Both the position numbers and the translations under genes were made by a program. Of a DNA stretch of 36,697 bases, positions 7,667-15,650 are shown piece by piece (the first letter of the stretch is position 1; every line of letters starts with the position of its first letter). Below the pieces are notes generated by a model that ran no database searches, was not told the origin of the DNA, and saw only the letters and a program-made list of their open reading frames with translations. The stretch is from Clostridiales bacterium (GTDB taxonomy: Bacteria > Bacillota > Clostridia > Lachnospirales > Lachnospiraceae), in contig JAQXNU010000156.1 in the NCBI GenBank assembly GCA_029098165.1, positions 1 to 36,697 of the forward strand, read 5' to 3'.

Positions 7667-9037
7667 TTATGCAAGGAATTCTTCACAGGCTTTGATTACT
7701 TCTTGCATTGCAAGATCACCAGGGCCACCGATTGTATTTCTCTTTTCTACGCAAGTCTTTAAGGAAATTGCTTCGTAGATATCATTTTCAAATACTGGAG
7801 ATATCGCTTTTAGTTCTTCAAGTGATAAGTCTTCAATGGCGCATTTTTTATCAATGCAAGTTAAAACAAGACGACCGATGATTCCGTGGGCATCACGGAA
7901 TGGAACACCGTGATTGACAAGGTAATCAGCAGCATCGGTAGCATTTGTAAATCCGTTCATAGCACTCTTCGCCATGACCTCATTGTTGAACTTCATCGTT
8001 GAGATCATACCAGTAAACAATTTGATGCATCCTTTTACCGTATCAATTGCATCAAACGTCAGCTCTTTATCTTCCTGCATATCTTTGTTATAAGCAAGAG
8101 GCAGGCCCTTCATTGTTGTCAGAATTGATACTAATGCTCCATAGACACGTCCTGTCTTACCACGAACTAATTCTGCGATATCAGGGTTCTTCTTCTGTGG
8201 CATAATAGAACTTCCTGTGGAATATGCATCATCAATTTCAACAAATTGATATTCGTTCGTATTCCAAGTGATGATTTCTTCGCAGAAACGACTTAAATGC
8301 ATCATGATTGTGGAAAGAGCACTTAATAGCTCGATGATGTAGTCACGATCGGATACGGAATCCATACTATTTAAGGTCGGACCAGCAAAGTCGAGTAGTT
8401 GTGCGGTAAAGGCACGGTCTAATGGATATGTAGTTCCAGCAAGGGCACCAGCTCCAAGTGGACAGTAATTCATCCTCTTATAGATATCTCCTAAACGGTC
8501 ATAGTCACGGCGGAACATCTCGAAGTATGCACTTAAATGATGGGCTAGAGTAACTGGTTGAGCTTTTTGAAGATGGGTAAAACCAGGCATATAAGTATGG
8601 AGATTAGCTTTCATCAGAACAAGGAGTTCGGAAAGTAAGTCTTTTACTAATTCTTTGATTGCAACAATCTCATCGCGTGTGTAAAGTTTCATATCCAAAG
8701 CAACTTGATCGTTACGACTTCTGCCAGTATGAAGCTTTTTACCAGTATCACCGATTCGATCAATTAGATTTGCTTCGACAAAGCTATGAATGTCTTCTGA
8801 AGTTCCATCTATCGTTAAGGAGCCATTTTCAATATCTTCTTTTATGCTGTTTAATCCAGCGATAATCTGGTCTTTTTCAACTTCTGTCAGAATCCCCTGT
8901 TTGCTTAACATTGTAACATGTGCAATGCTACCTCTGATATCCTGTTCATAAAATTTTTGATCAAAGGAAATAGATGCATTGAAATTATGTACTAATTGAT
9001 TTGTTTCTTTTGTAAAGCGACCGCCCCAAAGTTTCAT
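7667..9037 (-). CDS. argH: Argininosuccinate lyase
   Basis: Last step of arginine synthesis: argininosuccinate is split into arginine and fumarate by a cytosolic homotetramer. With the ATG at 9035-9037 the protein is 456 aa, the usual length, beginning MKLWGGRFTK. A GAGGT SD site lies 9 nt upstream, while the longer in-frame extension to 9112 is not conserved-looking. The fumarase/aspartase signature GSSIMPQKKNP is at 275-285, with the catalytic serine S277; the general acid-base region TGRSRNDQ is at 104-111 and THLQ holds H155. argG is not adjacent, so the gene is not in an argGH operon here. Confidence 0.95.
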   Translation of the reverse strand: MKLWGGRFTKETNQLVHNFNASISFDQKFYEQDIRGSIAHVTMLSKQGILTEVEKDQIIAGLNSIKEDIENGSLTIDGTSEDIHSFVEANLIDRIGDTGKKLHTGRSRNDQVALDMKLYTRDEIVAIKELVKDLLSELLVLMKANLHTYMPGFTHLQKAQPVTLAHHLSAYFEMFRRDYDRLGDIYKRMNYCPLGAGALAGTTYPLDRAFTAQLLDFAGPTLNSMDSVSDRDYIIELLSALSTIMMHLSRFCEEIITWNTNEYQFVEIDDAYSTGSSIMPQKKNPDIAELVRGKTGRVYGALVSILTTMKGLPLAYNKDMQEDKELTFDAIDTVKGCIKLFTGMISTMKFNNEVMAKSAMNGFTNATDAADYLVNHGVPFRDAHGIIGRLVLTCIDKKCAIEDLSLEELKAISPVFENDIYEAISLKTCVEKRNTIGGPGDLAMQEVIKACEEFLA

Positions 9038-9077
9038 ATTAGTTACCTCATTTCTATGTATATTTATTCTTTTGTAT

Positions 9078-9106
9078 ATGTTATCTTGTTTTACTAGATA
9101 TTTCAA
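9078..9106 (-). promoter_or_regulatory. Possible argH promoter
   Basis: On the minus strand TTGAAA (9101-9106) and TAACAT (9078-9083) are 17 bp apart, with four to five of six consensus bases each. It lies back to back with the promoter of the CBS protein; the two -35 boxes are about 7 bp apart, so they could share a regulator. No clear ARG-box was identified by eye. Confidence 0.4.
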
Positions 9107-9113
9107 GTTCAAC

Positions 9114-9142
9114 TTGCATTTTCCAGGCGAGATTATTATAAT
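9114..9142 (+). promoter_or_regulatory. Promoter of the CBS-ACT protein
   Basis: TTGCAT (9114-9119), a 17-bp spacer, and a perfect TATAAT (9137-9142), 67 bp before the start codon. Confidence 0.55.
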
Positions 9143-9208
9143 TAAGATAACAACAGGTTATGGCAATACGAAGTCCTGCAATTTATTGTAGGCAGATAGG
9201 AGCAAATT

Positions 9209-9841
9209 ATGAAAGTTAAAGCGATTATGATCCCGTATGTAGATATGAAGTGCATTTCGGTTGACAACACAATCAAGGAGGCACTTGCAATCATTGATGA
9301 ACATCAGTTATTATCCATGCCGGTAGTTGATAAAAAAGTATTTATTGGTGCTTTATCAAAACAGCATATTTTTGAAGAGTATTTCAGAAATTATGATGGG
9401 ACAAAAGAAGAATTTTTGCAGCGTAAAATTAGTGAGTTCATGCGTACGAAGCTAGTTAGTGTATCGGAGGACACAACGATTGAAGAGGCTGCTGCAATTT
9501 TCATTGCTTCTAAGTTCCGATTTATACCTGTTTTAAATAAGGCCGAAGAGTTGGTTGGTATTGTAACACAACAGGCAATATTTAAAGAATACCAGAAATT
9601 ATTTGGTAAGGATTTTGATACATTTACAATTTACTCTTATGATTATAAGGGTACATTGGCTAAGATCGCCGAAACGATCGCAAAACATAATGGTAACATC
9701 AAGAATATCGTAATCATCAATACAGAAACTATGGGCTTACAGGAGATTTTCGTAAGAGTTGAGACAGAGGAATTTGATGAAATCATAAAAGCGTTAACCC
9801 GCAAGGGCTTTGATGTACGAGTAAACCAAAAGAAATTATAA
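9209..9841 (+). CDS. CBS-CBS-ACT regulatory protein (AcuB-like)
   Basis: Soluble 210-aa protein with two CBS domains (about residues 7-60 and 75-130) and a C-terminal ACT domain (about 140-208). The CBS pair is expected to bind an adenine nucleotide and the ACT domain a small metabolite, often an amino acid. There is no enzymatic domain, so it is a ligand-sensing regulator of an unknown partner. AcuB of Bacillus, tied to acetoin use, has this layout, but no acetoin gene is nearby, so the symbol is not transferred. The ATG follows AGGAG. It is divergent from argH, which makes a link to arginine or nitrogen status possible but unproven. Confidence 0.85.
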   Translation: MKVKAIMIPYVDMKCISVDNTIKEALAIIDEHQLLSMPVVDKKVFIGALSKQHIFEEYFRNYDGTKEEFLQRKISEFMRTKLVSVSEDTTIEEAAAIFIASKFRFIPVLNKAEELVGIVTQQAIFKEYQKLFGKDFDTFTIYSYDYKGTLAKIAETIAKHNGNIKNIVIINTETMGLQEIFVRVETEEFDEIIKALTRKGFDVRVNQKKL

Positions 9842-9850
9842 TTCCCACCC

Positions 9851-9890
9851 CGAGAGTGCTGCATGTTTTCGCAGCGCTCTCGTTTGTTTC
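9851..9890 (+). terminator. Rho-independent terminator of the CBS-ACT gene
   Basis: Arms 9851-9862 and 9871-9882 (CGAGAGTGCTGC and GCAGCGCTCTCG, one G-T pair), an 8-nt loop, then a short T-rich tail (TTTGTTT). Confidence 0.85.
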
Positions 9891-10418
9891 CCAGTCATTG
9901 AAGGGGGGACGGCAAAAGTCATCTTCCTTTTTTTCGGTATAGTTGTGGAGTGAAAAATGCAATATTGTAGCTGTTTTTCAGAGGACTTTTGCCTGGTTTT
10001 TCAGATGATAGGTGAAAAAATGTGAGTGTTGTGATGGGAAAAGATTGTAGCAGAATGTCGGTTGTTGATAAAACATATAGATTTCTTTTTTATTTAGTAG
10101 AGATGGTTTTATAAGCCATTTTTGAGTGAGAGGGGTATTGGGAATTCGGGTGGTTTGGGGGATAGTGTATGAAAAGGATGGGGTTAAATCATAGTAATAT
10201 GATATGAATAATCGGTAAAAATTCGAAAATGGTAAAAAATGCTTCTTGGAAATTATGGATTTTGTAGTAACATTAGAAAATGTGGCGTGCAACTTATTGG
10301 CTTTGTGTGGAAATGTGCGACGGGATATTTTGATATGTTTGAGTAATAATAAGAGTAACAATAAGTAATTGACAGGCGTAACAATAAGTAATAGATAACG
10401 ATAATAGAAAGGTATTTT
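9883..10418 (+). other. Gene-free 535-bp region with strong G-over-C skew and a G-quadruplex motif
   Basis: No convincing gene on either strand. The plus strand is G- and T-rich and C-poor: in 10021-10080 I count about 19 G against 3 C. At 10132-10161 four G-runs (4, 3, 3 and 5 G) are separated by loops of 4, 5 and 6 nt, a canonical G-quadruplex pattern that is rare in AT-rich DNA. A 10-bp perfect inverted repeat, GGCAAAAGTC and complement, lies at 9911-9920 and 9984-9993. A minus-strand open frame at 9978-10361 exists, but its composition (poly-Leu start, low complexity) matches what a C-poor plus strand gives by chance. Decayed DNA or an unannotated RNA are both possible. Confidence 0.5.
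10355..10397 (+). promoter_or_regulatory. Promoter of the acyltransferase pair, with flanking direct repeats
   Basis: A perfect -35 TTGACA (10369-10374) is followed after 17 bp by a weak -10 TAGATA (10392-10397). The 15-bp sequence GTAACAATAAGTAAT occurs at 10355-10369 and again at 10378-10392, 23 bp apart (about two helical turns), flanking the -35 box. This is the geometry of a regulator-binding direct repeat. Confidence 0.55.
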
Positions 10419-11306
10419 ATGATAAATTTTAGAGCAATAGAACTAAGTGACAGAGAATGGATTGAGGCAATATTAAAGAAAGCAAATCTAATGGGATGTG
10501 AGTATACCTTTGTAAATAACTATATCTGGGGTACGCAGTATCAGTTGGAGATTGCGAATGTAAATGGTTTTTATTGCACTAGAAGTGGGATGGAGGAAGT
10601 CATTTATGGGTTCCCAATTGGTGAAGGTAATCTAGCAGAAGTAATTCGTTTATTGGAAGAGGATGCAAAAGAGAGAAACGTTCCTTTTGTTATGAAAGGA
10701 ATGTTAGCAGAACATGTGACTTTATTGGATTTAATCTGTCCAGGAGAGTTCGAAATTACGACTTCAAGAGATGATAGCGATTATATTTACTCTGTTGAAA
10801 AGTTGTCTAAGCTTTCTGGTAAGAAGCTTCATGGAAAGCGTAATCATATTGCAAGATTTAAGGATAACGAAGATTGGCAGTATGAAAAGTTAACAGAAGA
10901 AAATATGAAAGACTGTCTTGAGATGAACCGTAAATGGTGCGAAAATAATAATTGTTTAGATAATATCTCATTAAAACATGAAGCATGTGCCGTGAAAAAA
11001 GCGTTCCGTCATTTTAAAGCGCTAAATCTAGTCGGTGGTTTGTTACGTTTAAACGGTGAAGTAGTTGCATATACGATTGGTGAGCCACTTAGTGACAATA
11101 CGTTTGTGATTCATATCGAAAAGGCATTTTCGGAGATTCAGGGTGCTTACCCAATGATCAATCAACAGTTTGTGCTTCATGAGTGTCAGGATTATGAATA
11201 TGTAAACCGAGAAGAAGATCTTGGCGAAGAAGGCTTACGTAAGGCAAAGCTTTCTTATTATCCAGAGATACTTTTAGATAAATATAAAGCGACTAAAAGA
11301 GGTTAA
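10419..11306 (+). CDS. DUF2156 protein (phosphatidylglycerol lysyltransferase C-terminal domain-like)
   Basis: Soluble 295-aa protein with the tandem GNAT-like fold of the DUF2156/LPG_synthase_C family. The fold is related to Fem transferases and to the catalytic domain of MprF, which moves an aminoacyl group from tRNA to a lipid. There is no flippase or other membrane domain, so it is not MprF itself. Visible family features are the N-terminal FVNNYIWGTQYQ and the central KLHGKRNHIARFK (about residues 134-146). The acceptor is unknown. The GNAT gene starts 1 bp after its stop codon, so the two are translationally coupled. Confidence 0.8.
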   Translation: MINFRAIELSDREWIEAILKKANLMGCEYTFVNNYIWGTQYQLEIANVNGFYCTRSGMEEVIYGFPIGEGNLAEVIRLLEEDAKERNVPFVMKGMLAEHVTLLDLICPGEFEITTSRDDSDYIYSVEKLSKLSGKKLHGKRNHIARFKDNEDWQYEKLTEENMKDCLEMNRKWCENNNCLDNISLKHEACAVKKAFRHFKALNLVGGLLRLNGEVVAYTIGEPLSDNTFVIHIEKAFSEIQGAYPMINQQFVLHECQDYEYVNREEDLGEEGLRKAKLSYYPEILLDKYKATKRG

Positions 11307-11307
11307 T

Positions 11308-12192
11308 ATGATTGAAGCTGCTAGACTTAAGATGATACCAAGATTAAAGGAAATTTGGAAAAATTGTTTTCATGATGAAGATGAATATATTGATTTTTAT
11401 TATAGGGAACGTTTCCCGCAGGTCGAGACATTGGTCAACACCGTAAATGGTGTTCCGGCTGCCATGGTTACTCTTGTTCCTGGTAAGCTGGCAGCAGGTG
11501 ATACTACGTATCAGCTCCGATATGTTTATGCCGTTGCAACCGATCCAGTTTATCAAGGCAGGGGACTTGCCTCTGAATTAATGAATGAGATCAAAAAACG
11601 AGTTGGAAATGAGTATGATGCTGTGTTTTTAGTGCCAGCTTCCCAAGGGCTATTTGACTATTATGCGAAGTTTGGTTATAAAACTGTTTGTGAGAAAAAG
11701 GTAGTTTCTATTGGTGTAAATGAAGTAGTTGATGAGACCTTGGATTCTGAGAATAGTAGAAGTTCTTGTGAGGAAGAATGTAGTCAAGAGATACAGTTTG
11801 AATCGTTATCCGCATCTGATCTGTATCAGATGAGAGAGCAGGCTTTTCGAATGCTTGGTTTTGTGGAATGGGATATCCAAGCGTTAGACTATCTGATTCG
11901 AGAGTATGAACTCTGTGGGGGAAAGGCTGTTAAAGTAAAAATGGGCAATGAAGCGGGAAGCTTGTTCTATTATTACAGTATTGAACATAAAGTATTATAT
12001 ATAAAAGAGACAAGCCTAGGTTTAAATCAGCTCAAACTCGTGATGAAAAAACTCGCAAAAGACTTTGAAATCGAACACTTTGAAGTGATAATTCCTGCTA
12101 CTAGTAAGCCAAATGGAATTTCCACCCCATTTGTTATGGCATATGGAGAAGGAATTTCCCATTTACAGTATGCGAATTTTGTAAAAGACTGA
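11308..12192 (+). CDS. GNAT-family N-acetyltransferase
   Basis: A 294-aa cytosolic protein whose first half is a GNAT domain. The acetyl-CoA-binding motif YAVATDPVYQGRGLASELM is at about residues 74-92, with the pyrophosphate loop QGRGLA. The second half is a divergent region, possibly a second GNAT-like or sterol-carrier-like fold as in Eis-type enzymes. The ATG lies 1 bp after the DUF2156 stop with AGAGG as SD. The acceptor molecule is unknown. Confidence 0.85.
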   Translation: MIEAARLKMIPRLKEIWKNCFHDEDEYIDFYYRERFPQVETLVNTVNGVPAAMVTLVPGKLAAGDTTYQLRYVYAVATDPVYQGRGLASELMNEIKKRVGNEYDAVFLVPASQGLFDYYAKFGYKTVCEKKVVSIGVNEVVDETLDSENSRSSCEEECSQEIQFESLSASDLYQMREQAFRMLGFVEWDIQALDYLIREYELCGGKAVKVKMGNEAGSLFYYYSIEHKVLYIKETSLGLNQLKLVMKKLAKDFEIEHFEVIIPATSKPNGISTPFVMAYGEGISHLQYANFVKD

Positions 12193-12203
12193 TCAGAAAA
12201 AAG

Positions 12204-12237
12204 TGGTACAAGCCTTGAAAATACAGGGTTTGTACCA
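12204..12237. other. 14-bp hairpin next to the SleB-protein promoter
   Basis: Arms 12204-12217 and 12224-12237 (TGGTACAAGCCTTG and CAGGGTTTGTACCA) pair over 14 bp with two G-T pairs and a 6-nt loop. On the plus strand no T-run follows, so it is not a classical terminator for the GNAT gene. On the minus strand a T-run does follow, yet no minus-strand gene precedes it. It ends 4 bp before a -35 box, so an operator is possible. Confidence 0.5.
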
Positions 12238-12241
12238 AAGG

Positions 12242-12270
12242 TTGACAAAAAGTTTATTATTTGGTAAAAT
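12242..12270 (+). promoter_or_regulatory. Strong promoter of the SleB-domain gene
   Basis: TTGACA (12242-12247), 17 bp, TAAAAT (12265-12270): 11 of 12 consensus bases. This points to vegetative expression rather than a sporulation-only sigma factor. Confidence 0.75.
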
Positions 12271-12366
12271 TGTTTTTGTAATATTTCTGTAATAATTATG
12301 AGATAGTTCCTTCATGAATGTAACAATATCGTGAAGAAATCACATCGAAAGGAATTAGGTAAGAAT

Positions 12367-13713
12367 ATGAAAACAAAAAACAAAGTTACAACAGCTTTTA
12401 TCGTCAGCTTCGCACTTTTGTTTACCATTGTAGGAATGTCAATCTACATAACTAAAAGAGAAGCTAAGAAGGTATCAGTTGAAGTAGCTGCAGGTGCTAC
12501 AGCAGTAGAATCAGTTGATGAGATTAATGATCTATACTTAGCAGTTGCTCAAACTAATCTTGATGCTACAACAGAAACATCAGATGCGGATGTTCAAGCA
12601 AAAGGATTAATAAAACAAGAAACAGGAATTAGCATCAAAGAAGAAAATGCTCAATTAGATGCAGAGGAAGATCTTACTCAGGAACTCGCGCTTGATGATG
12701 AAACGGTTCATAGTGCAGTGTCCGAATCTGTTGAAGAAATTATTACTTCAACATTAAGTGTATCAGAACCAGCATTTACATTTAACAAAGTACTTCCAAA
12801 GGTGAATGAATTTTTAAATATTCGTAGTAAAGCCGATTCCAATGCAGAAGTGGTCGGAAAACTTTACAAAGACTCTTACGCTGTCATATTAGAACGTGGA
12901 AATGAGTGGACAAAAATTAAATCAGGTTCGGTTGAGGGTTATGTAAGTAACGAATATCTGTATTTTGACGATCAGGCCGTAACCGTTGCAAAGAGCTTAG
13001 ATGCATTCCAAGCAATAGTAACCGCAGGTTCTGTTAATGTTAGAACAAAACCTACAACAGAAAGTGATGTTTTAAGTAAAGCAACAAGTGGTACGAAATT
13101 TACTCATGTTCCAGAGATGGATCATGAAGAGTGGGTTGCAGTACTGTATGATAAAGATGGAAAACTTGCTTACATTTCCAAAGAATTTGTGGAAACAAAA
13201 TTTACTTTGAAAACTGCAGTAAGCATAGAGGAAGAAGAAAAAGCGAAAAAAGAAGCTAAGAAAGCGGAAGAAGCGAAAAAAGAAGCTGCAACAAAAGCAT
13301 TAGCAGAGGCAAAGAAGCATAAGCCAAAGACTACGAATCGTGCAGCAATCACAGTATCCGATGAAGAGATTATGCTATTAGCAACAGTAGTAGCGATGGA
13401 AGCTGGCGGAGAGTCCTATGAAGGACAGTTAGCAGTTGCTAATGTTGTAATCAATCGTATGTTAGATGGTTACTGGGGTAAAACAATTAAATCTGTAGTA
13501 TATGCACCTGGTCAATTTTCAGGAGCAAACTCAGGTAGAATTGAGAAGTTCGCGAAACGAGTTACAGAAAGTAATAAAAGAGCCGCAATTGAAGCACTTG
13601 CAGGCAATAATAACATAGGTGATTACATGTATTTTCGTATGAAAAATACTGCTGATTACTCAAGCTATAAGAAATATTACGTACTTGGATGTCATTGCTT
13701 CTATTCAAGATAA
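12367..13713 (+). CDS. Membrane-anchored SH3 / SleB-type cell-wall hydrolase
   Basis: A 448-aa exported protein. An N-terminal hydrophobic segment (about residues 8-26) acts as signal or anchor. An acidic spacer follows, then two bacterial SH3 domains (about 145-200 and 210-275; each holds an NIRSKADSNAEVVGK- or NVRTKPTTESDVLSK-type motif), a Lys/Ala/Glu-rich helix (about 280-315), and a C-terminal Hydrolase_2/SleB domain (about 328-448). The SleB domain has the likely catalytic Glu in VVAMEAGGES and the motif VINRML. SleB and CwlJ are cortex-lytic enzymes; SH3-anchored versions with a vegetative promoter more likely remodel growing peptidoglycan. The ATG at 12367 (AGG SD, 8 nt) is preferred over the in-frame GTG at 12331, which has no SD site. 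Confidence 0.88.
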   Translation: MKTKNKVTTAFIVSFALLFTIVGMSIYITKREAKKVSVEVAAGATAVESVDEINDLYLAVAQTNLDATTETSDADVQAKGLIKQETGISIKEENAQLDAEEDLTQELALDDETVHSAVSESVEEIITSTLSVSEPAFTFNKVLPKVNEFLNIRSKADSNAEVVGKLYKDSYAVILERGNEWTKIKSGSVEGYVSNEYLYFDDQAVTVAKSLDAFQAIVTAGSVNVRTKPTTESDVLSKATSGTKFTHVPEMDHEEWVAVLYDKDGKLAYISKEFVETKFTLKTAVSIEEEEKAKKEAKKAEEAKKEAATKALAEAKKHKPKTTNRAAITVSDEEIMLLATVVAMEAGGESYEGQLAVANVVINRMLDGYWGKTIKSVVYAPGQFSGANSGRIEKFAKRVTESNKRAAIEALAGNNNIGDYMYFRMKNTADYSSYKKYYVLGCHCFYSR

Positions 13714-13728
13714 GAAATCTCAGCAAGG

Positions 13729-13761
13729 CTGTTGGTTATTAACCAACAGTCTCTTTTTTTC
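13729..13761 (+). terminator. Rho-independent terminator of the SleB-domain gene
   Basis: Arms CTGTTGGTT (13729-13737) and AACCAACAG (13741-13749), a 3-nt loop, then TCTCTTTTTTTCT. Confidence 0.9.
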
Positions 13762-13868
13762 TGTATAAATCGAGTCATTTAGGGTTATTAATAAAATCTA
13801 TAAGAAGTTATCTTGCTTTTTATGAAATAGCATAGACAGCGAATGTTGGAAGAAAGGATGAGAGTAGT

Positions 13869-15182
13869 ATGAAGCATGTGGTAAGTATTGAAAAAGTGAA
13901 AGGTAGAGAGATTTTGGATTCTAGAGGTAACCCTACGGTTGAAGCAGAAGTTCTATTGAGTGATGGCAGCATTGGTAGAGCAGCAGCTCCTTCTGGTGCA
14001 TCCACAGGCGCTTTTGAAGCAGTTGAATTAAGAGATGGCGATAAAAATCGTTATATGGGTAATGGCGTAAAGAAAGCAGTGGAACATGTAAAACGCGAGT
14101 TAGCAGAAGCTATCATTGGAAGAAATCCATTTAATCAGGTTGAAGTGGACGCTGCTATGATTGCTGCAGATGGAACCGTAAATAAGGGAAATCTCGGAGC
14201 AAATGCGATTTTAGCAGTAAGTCTAGCGAATGCAAAAGCAGCCGCTATTTCCTGTGGGTTGCCATTATATCAGTATCTTGGCGGAACCAACGCTAGAACT
14301 TTGCCTGTTCCTATGATGAATATCATCAATGGTGGAAAGCACGCAGATTCCAGTTTAAATATACAAGAATTTATGATCATGCCAGTTGGCGCAAGAACAT
14401 TTAGTGATGCTTTGGAAAAGAGCACGACCGTTTTCCATACCCTTAAGAAACTTTTAAAAGCAGATGGTTATGTAACCGCTGTTGGTGATGAAGGTGGATT
14501 CGCTCCTAAATTCGAGTCGGATGAACAAGCATTAGTGTATATCGTCGAAGCAATCAAACAAGCTGGATATACTCCTGGAAGTGAATTCTATATCGCAATG
14601 GATGCAGCAGCAACAGAGATGTACGAGGAAGCAAAAAAAGAAGGAAAAGAAGGTTATTATCTTTTCTGGAAGTCAGGAGAAATGAAGACCGTTGATCAAA
14701 TGATCGATTATTGGGAAGGTTTATGTGATAAATATCCGATTATATCTTTAGAAGATGGTTTAGCAGAAGAAGATTGGGAAGGCTGGGCGAAATTGACGAA
14801 ACGTCTAGGAAACCGAATTCAGCTGGTTGGTGATGATTTATTTGTTACTAATACAAACCGAATCACAAAAGGAATCAAAGAGAATGTATCAAACTCCGTA
14901 TTAATTAAATTTAATCAGATCGGAACATTAACCGAAACCTTAAATGCGATTGAGATGGCAAAGAATCAGAACTGGACGGCAATCGTATCTCATCGTTCTG
15001 GTGAAACCGAAGATGTAACCTTAGCAGATATTGCAGTTGCTATGAATGCAGGTCAGATAAAGACTGGCGCACCAAGCCGCAGTGATCGCGTAGCAAAATA
15101 TAATCAATTGCTTCGTATTGAACAAGAGCTTGGTATGTCTGCAATTTACCCAGGCAAAAAAGCATTTAAAGTCTTAAAATAG
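13869..15182 (+). CDS. eno: Enolase
   Basis: Glycolytic enzyme that converts 2-phosphoglycerate to phosphoenolpyruvate; cytosolic and Mg2+-dependent. At 437 aa it is full length. Landmarks in order: [14 protein letters not shown] near the N terminus, the flexible loop [21 protein letters not shown] in the centre, a metal-ligand region [14 protein letters not shown], and the signature [13 protein letters not shown] with the catalytic lysine, followed by [10 protein letters not shown]. It is monocistronic: terminator upstream, convergent 70-aa gene 7 bp downstream. The start has an AAGGATGAG SD site. No other glycolytic gene is adjacent. Confidence 0.97.
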   Translation: MKHVVSIEKVKGREILDSRGNPTVEAEVLLSDGSIGRAAAPSGASTGAFEAVELRDGDKNRYMGNGVKKAVEHVKRELAEAIIGRNPFNQVEVDAAMIAADGTVNKGNLGANAILAVSLANAKAAAISCGLPLYQYLGGTNARTLPVPMMNIINGGKHADSSLNIQEFMIMPVGARTFSDALEKSTTVFHTLKKLLKADGYVTAVGDEGGFAPKFESDEQALVYIVEAIKQAGYTPGSEFYIAMDAAATEMYEEAKKEGKEGYYLFWKSGEMKTVDQMIDYWEGLCDKYPIISLEDGLAEEDWEGWAKLTKRLGNRIQLVGDDLFVTNTNRITKGIKENVSNSVLIKFNQIGTLTETLNAIEMAKNQNWTAIVSHRSGETEDVTLADIAVAMNAGQIKTGAPSRSDRVAKYNQLLRIEQELGMSAIYPGKKAFKVLK

Positions 15183-15189
15183 TTAAAAT

Positions 15190-15402
15190 CTAGTTAGTTT
15201 CTGAACCACCTATTTTACATGGTTCGATCAGTTGGACAGTATAGTATTTATAGACATTGCCGCTGATCATGCGGATTGAATCTTCTCCACCGCAGAGCGC
15301 TTTGTCTTGGACATACTTCGTATTGTCATAGATTTTAAAGTTTTCACCGTATGTAACATCGTATGGAAGAATCGGTGAATATGGTTCTGTTGTATGATTC
15401 AT
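15190..15402 (-). CDS. Small hypothetical protein, 70 aa
   Basis: Not recognised. The 70-aa product starts MNHTTEPYSPILPYDV, has no membrane segment, and contains two cysteines (CGGEDSI and EPCKIGG). Support for a real gene comes from its signals rather than similarity: an AAGGGG SD site 7-8 nt before the ATG and a near-consensus minus-strand promoter at 15424-15452. It converges on enolase with only 7 bp between stop codons and no terminator in between, and lies inside the presumed enolase 3' UTR, antisense to it. Confidence 0.7.
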   Translation of the reverse strand: MNHTTEPYSPILPYDVTYGENFKIYDNTKYVQDKALCGGEDSIRMISGNVYKYYTVQLIEPCKIGGSETN

Positions 15403-15423
15403 ATGAATGCCCCTTTCATATTC

Positions 15424-15452
15424 ATTTTACACTAGATTATCATAAATGACAA
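15424..15452 (-). promoter_or_regulatory. Promoter of the 70-aa gene
   Basis: On the minus strand TTGTCA (15447-15452), 17 bp, TAAAAT (15424-15429). The leader is short, about 15-20 nt. The -35 box overlaps the first bases of the plus-strand terminator hairpin at 15451-15487. Confidence 0.7.
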
Positions 15453-15493
15453 GGACTGTTGCAAAACGCAATTTTGTGATGGCCCTTGTTTTT
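15451..15493 (+). terminator. Plus-strand terminator, probably for enolase read-through
   Basis: Arms 15451-15466 and 15472-15487 pair over 16 bp (one mismatch, four G-T pairs) with a 5-nt loop, followed by GTTTTT. The only plus-strand gene upstream is eno, about 270 nt away, so the eno transcript would run across the 70-aa gene in antisense. Confidence 0.6.
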
Positions 15494-15569
15494 GACTGTA
15501 AGAAGAGATTTTTTGGGAAACTAGAATGTTTTTTGAATGAATCATTGAGTTAATTCATATTAAGTTTGC

Positions 15570-15598
15570 TTAACGTAAATGATATTTTGTGTTATAAT
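15570..15598 (+). promoter_or_regulatory. Promoter of the UPF0340-thioesterase operon
   Basis: TTAACG (15570-15575), 17 bp, perfect TATAAT (15593-15598). Confidence 0.55.
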
Positions 15599-15650
15599 AT
15601 CTGTCAAACATACGATAGACAATTTTTAACTAAGAAAGGATGAGAAGATA

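Noticed and set aside
9038-9112. 25-codon upstream extension of argH
   Set aside because: It overlaps the promoter region, has no SD, and canonical ArgH begins at MKLWGGRF.
9978-10361. 127-codon minus-strand open frame in the G-rich intergenic region
   Set aside because: No SD site, low-complexity product starting with a Leu run, and a C-poor plus strand removes minus-strand stop codons by chance.
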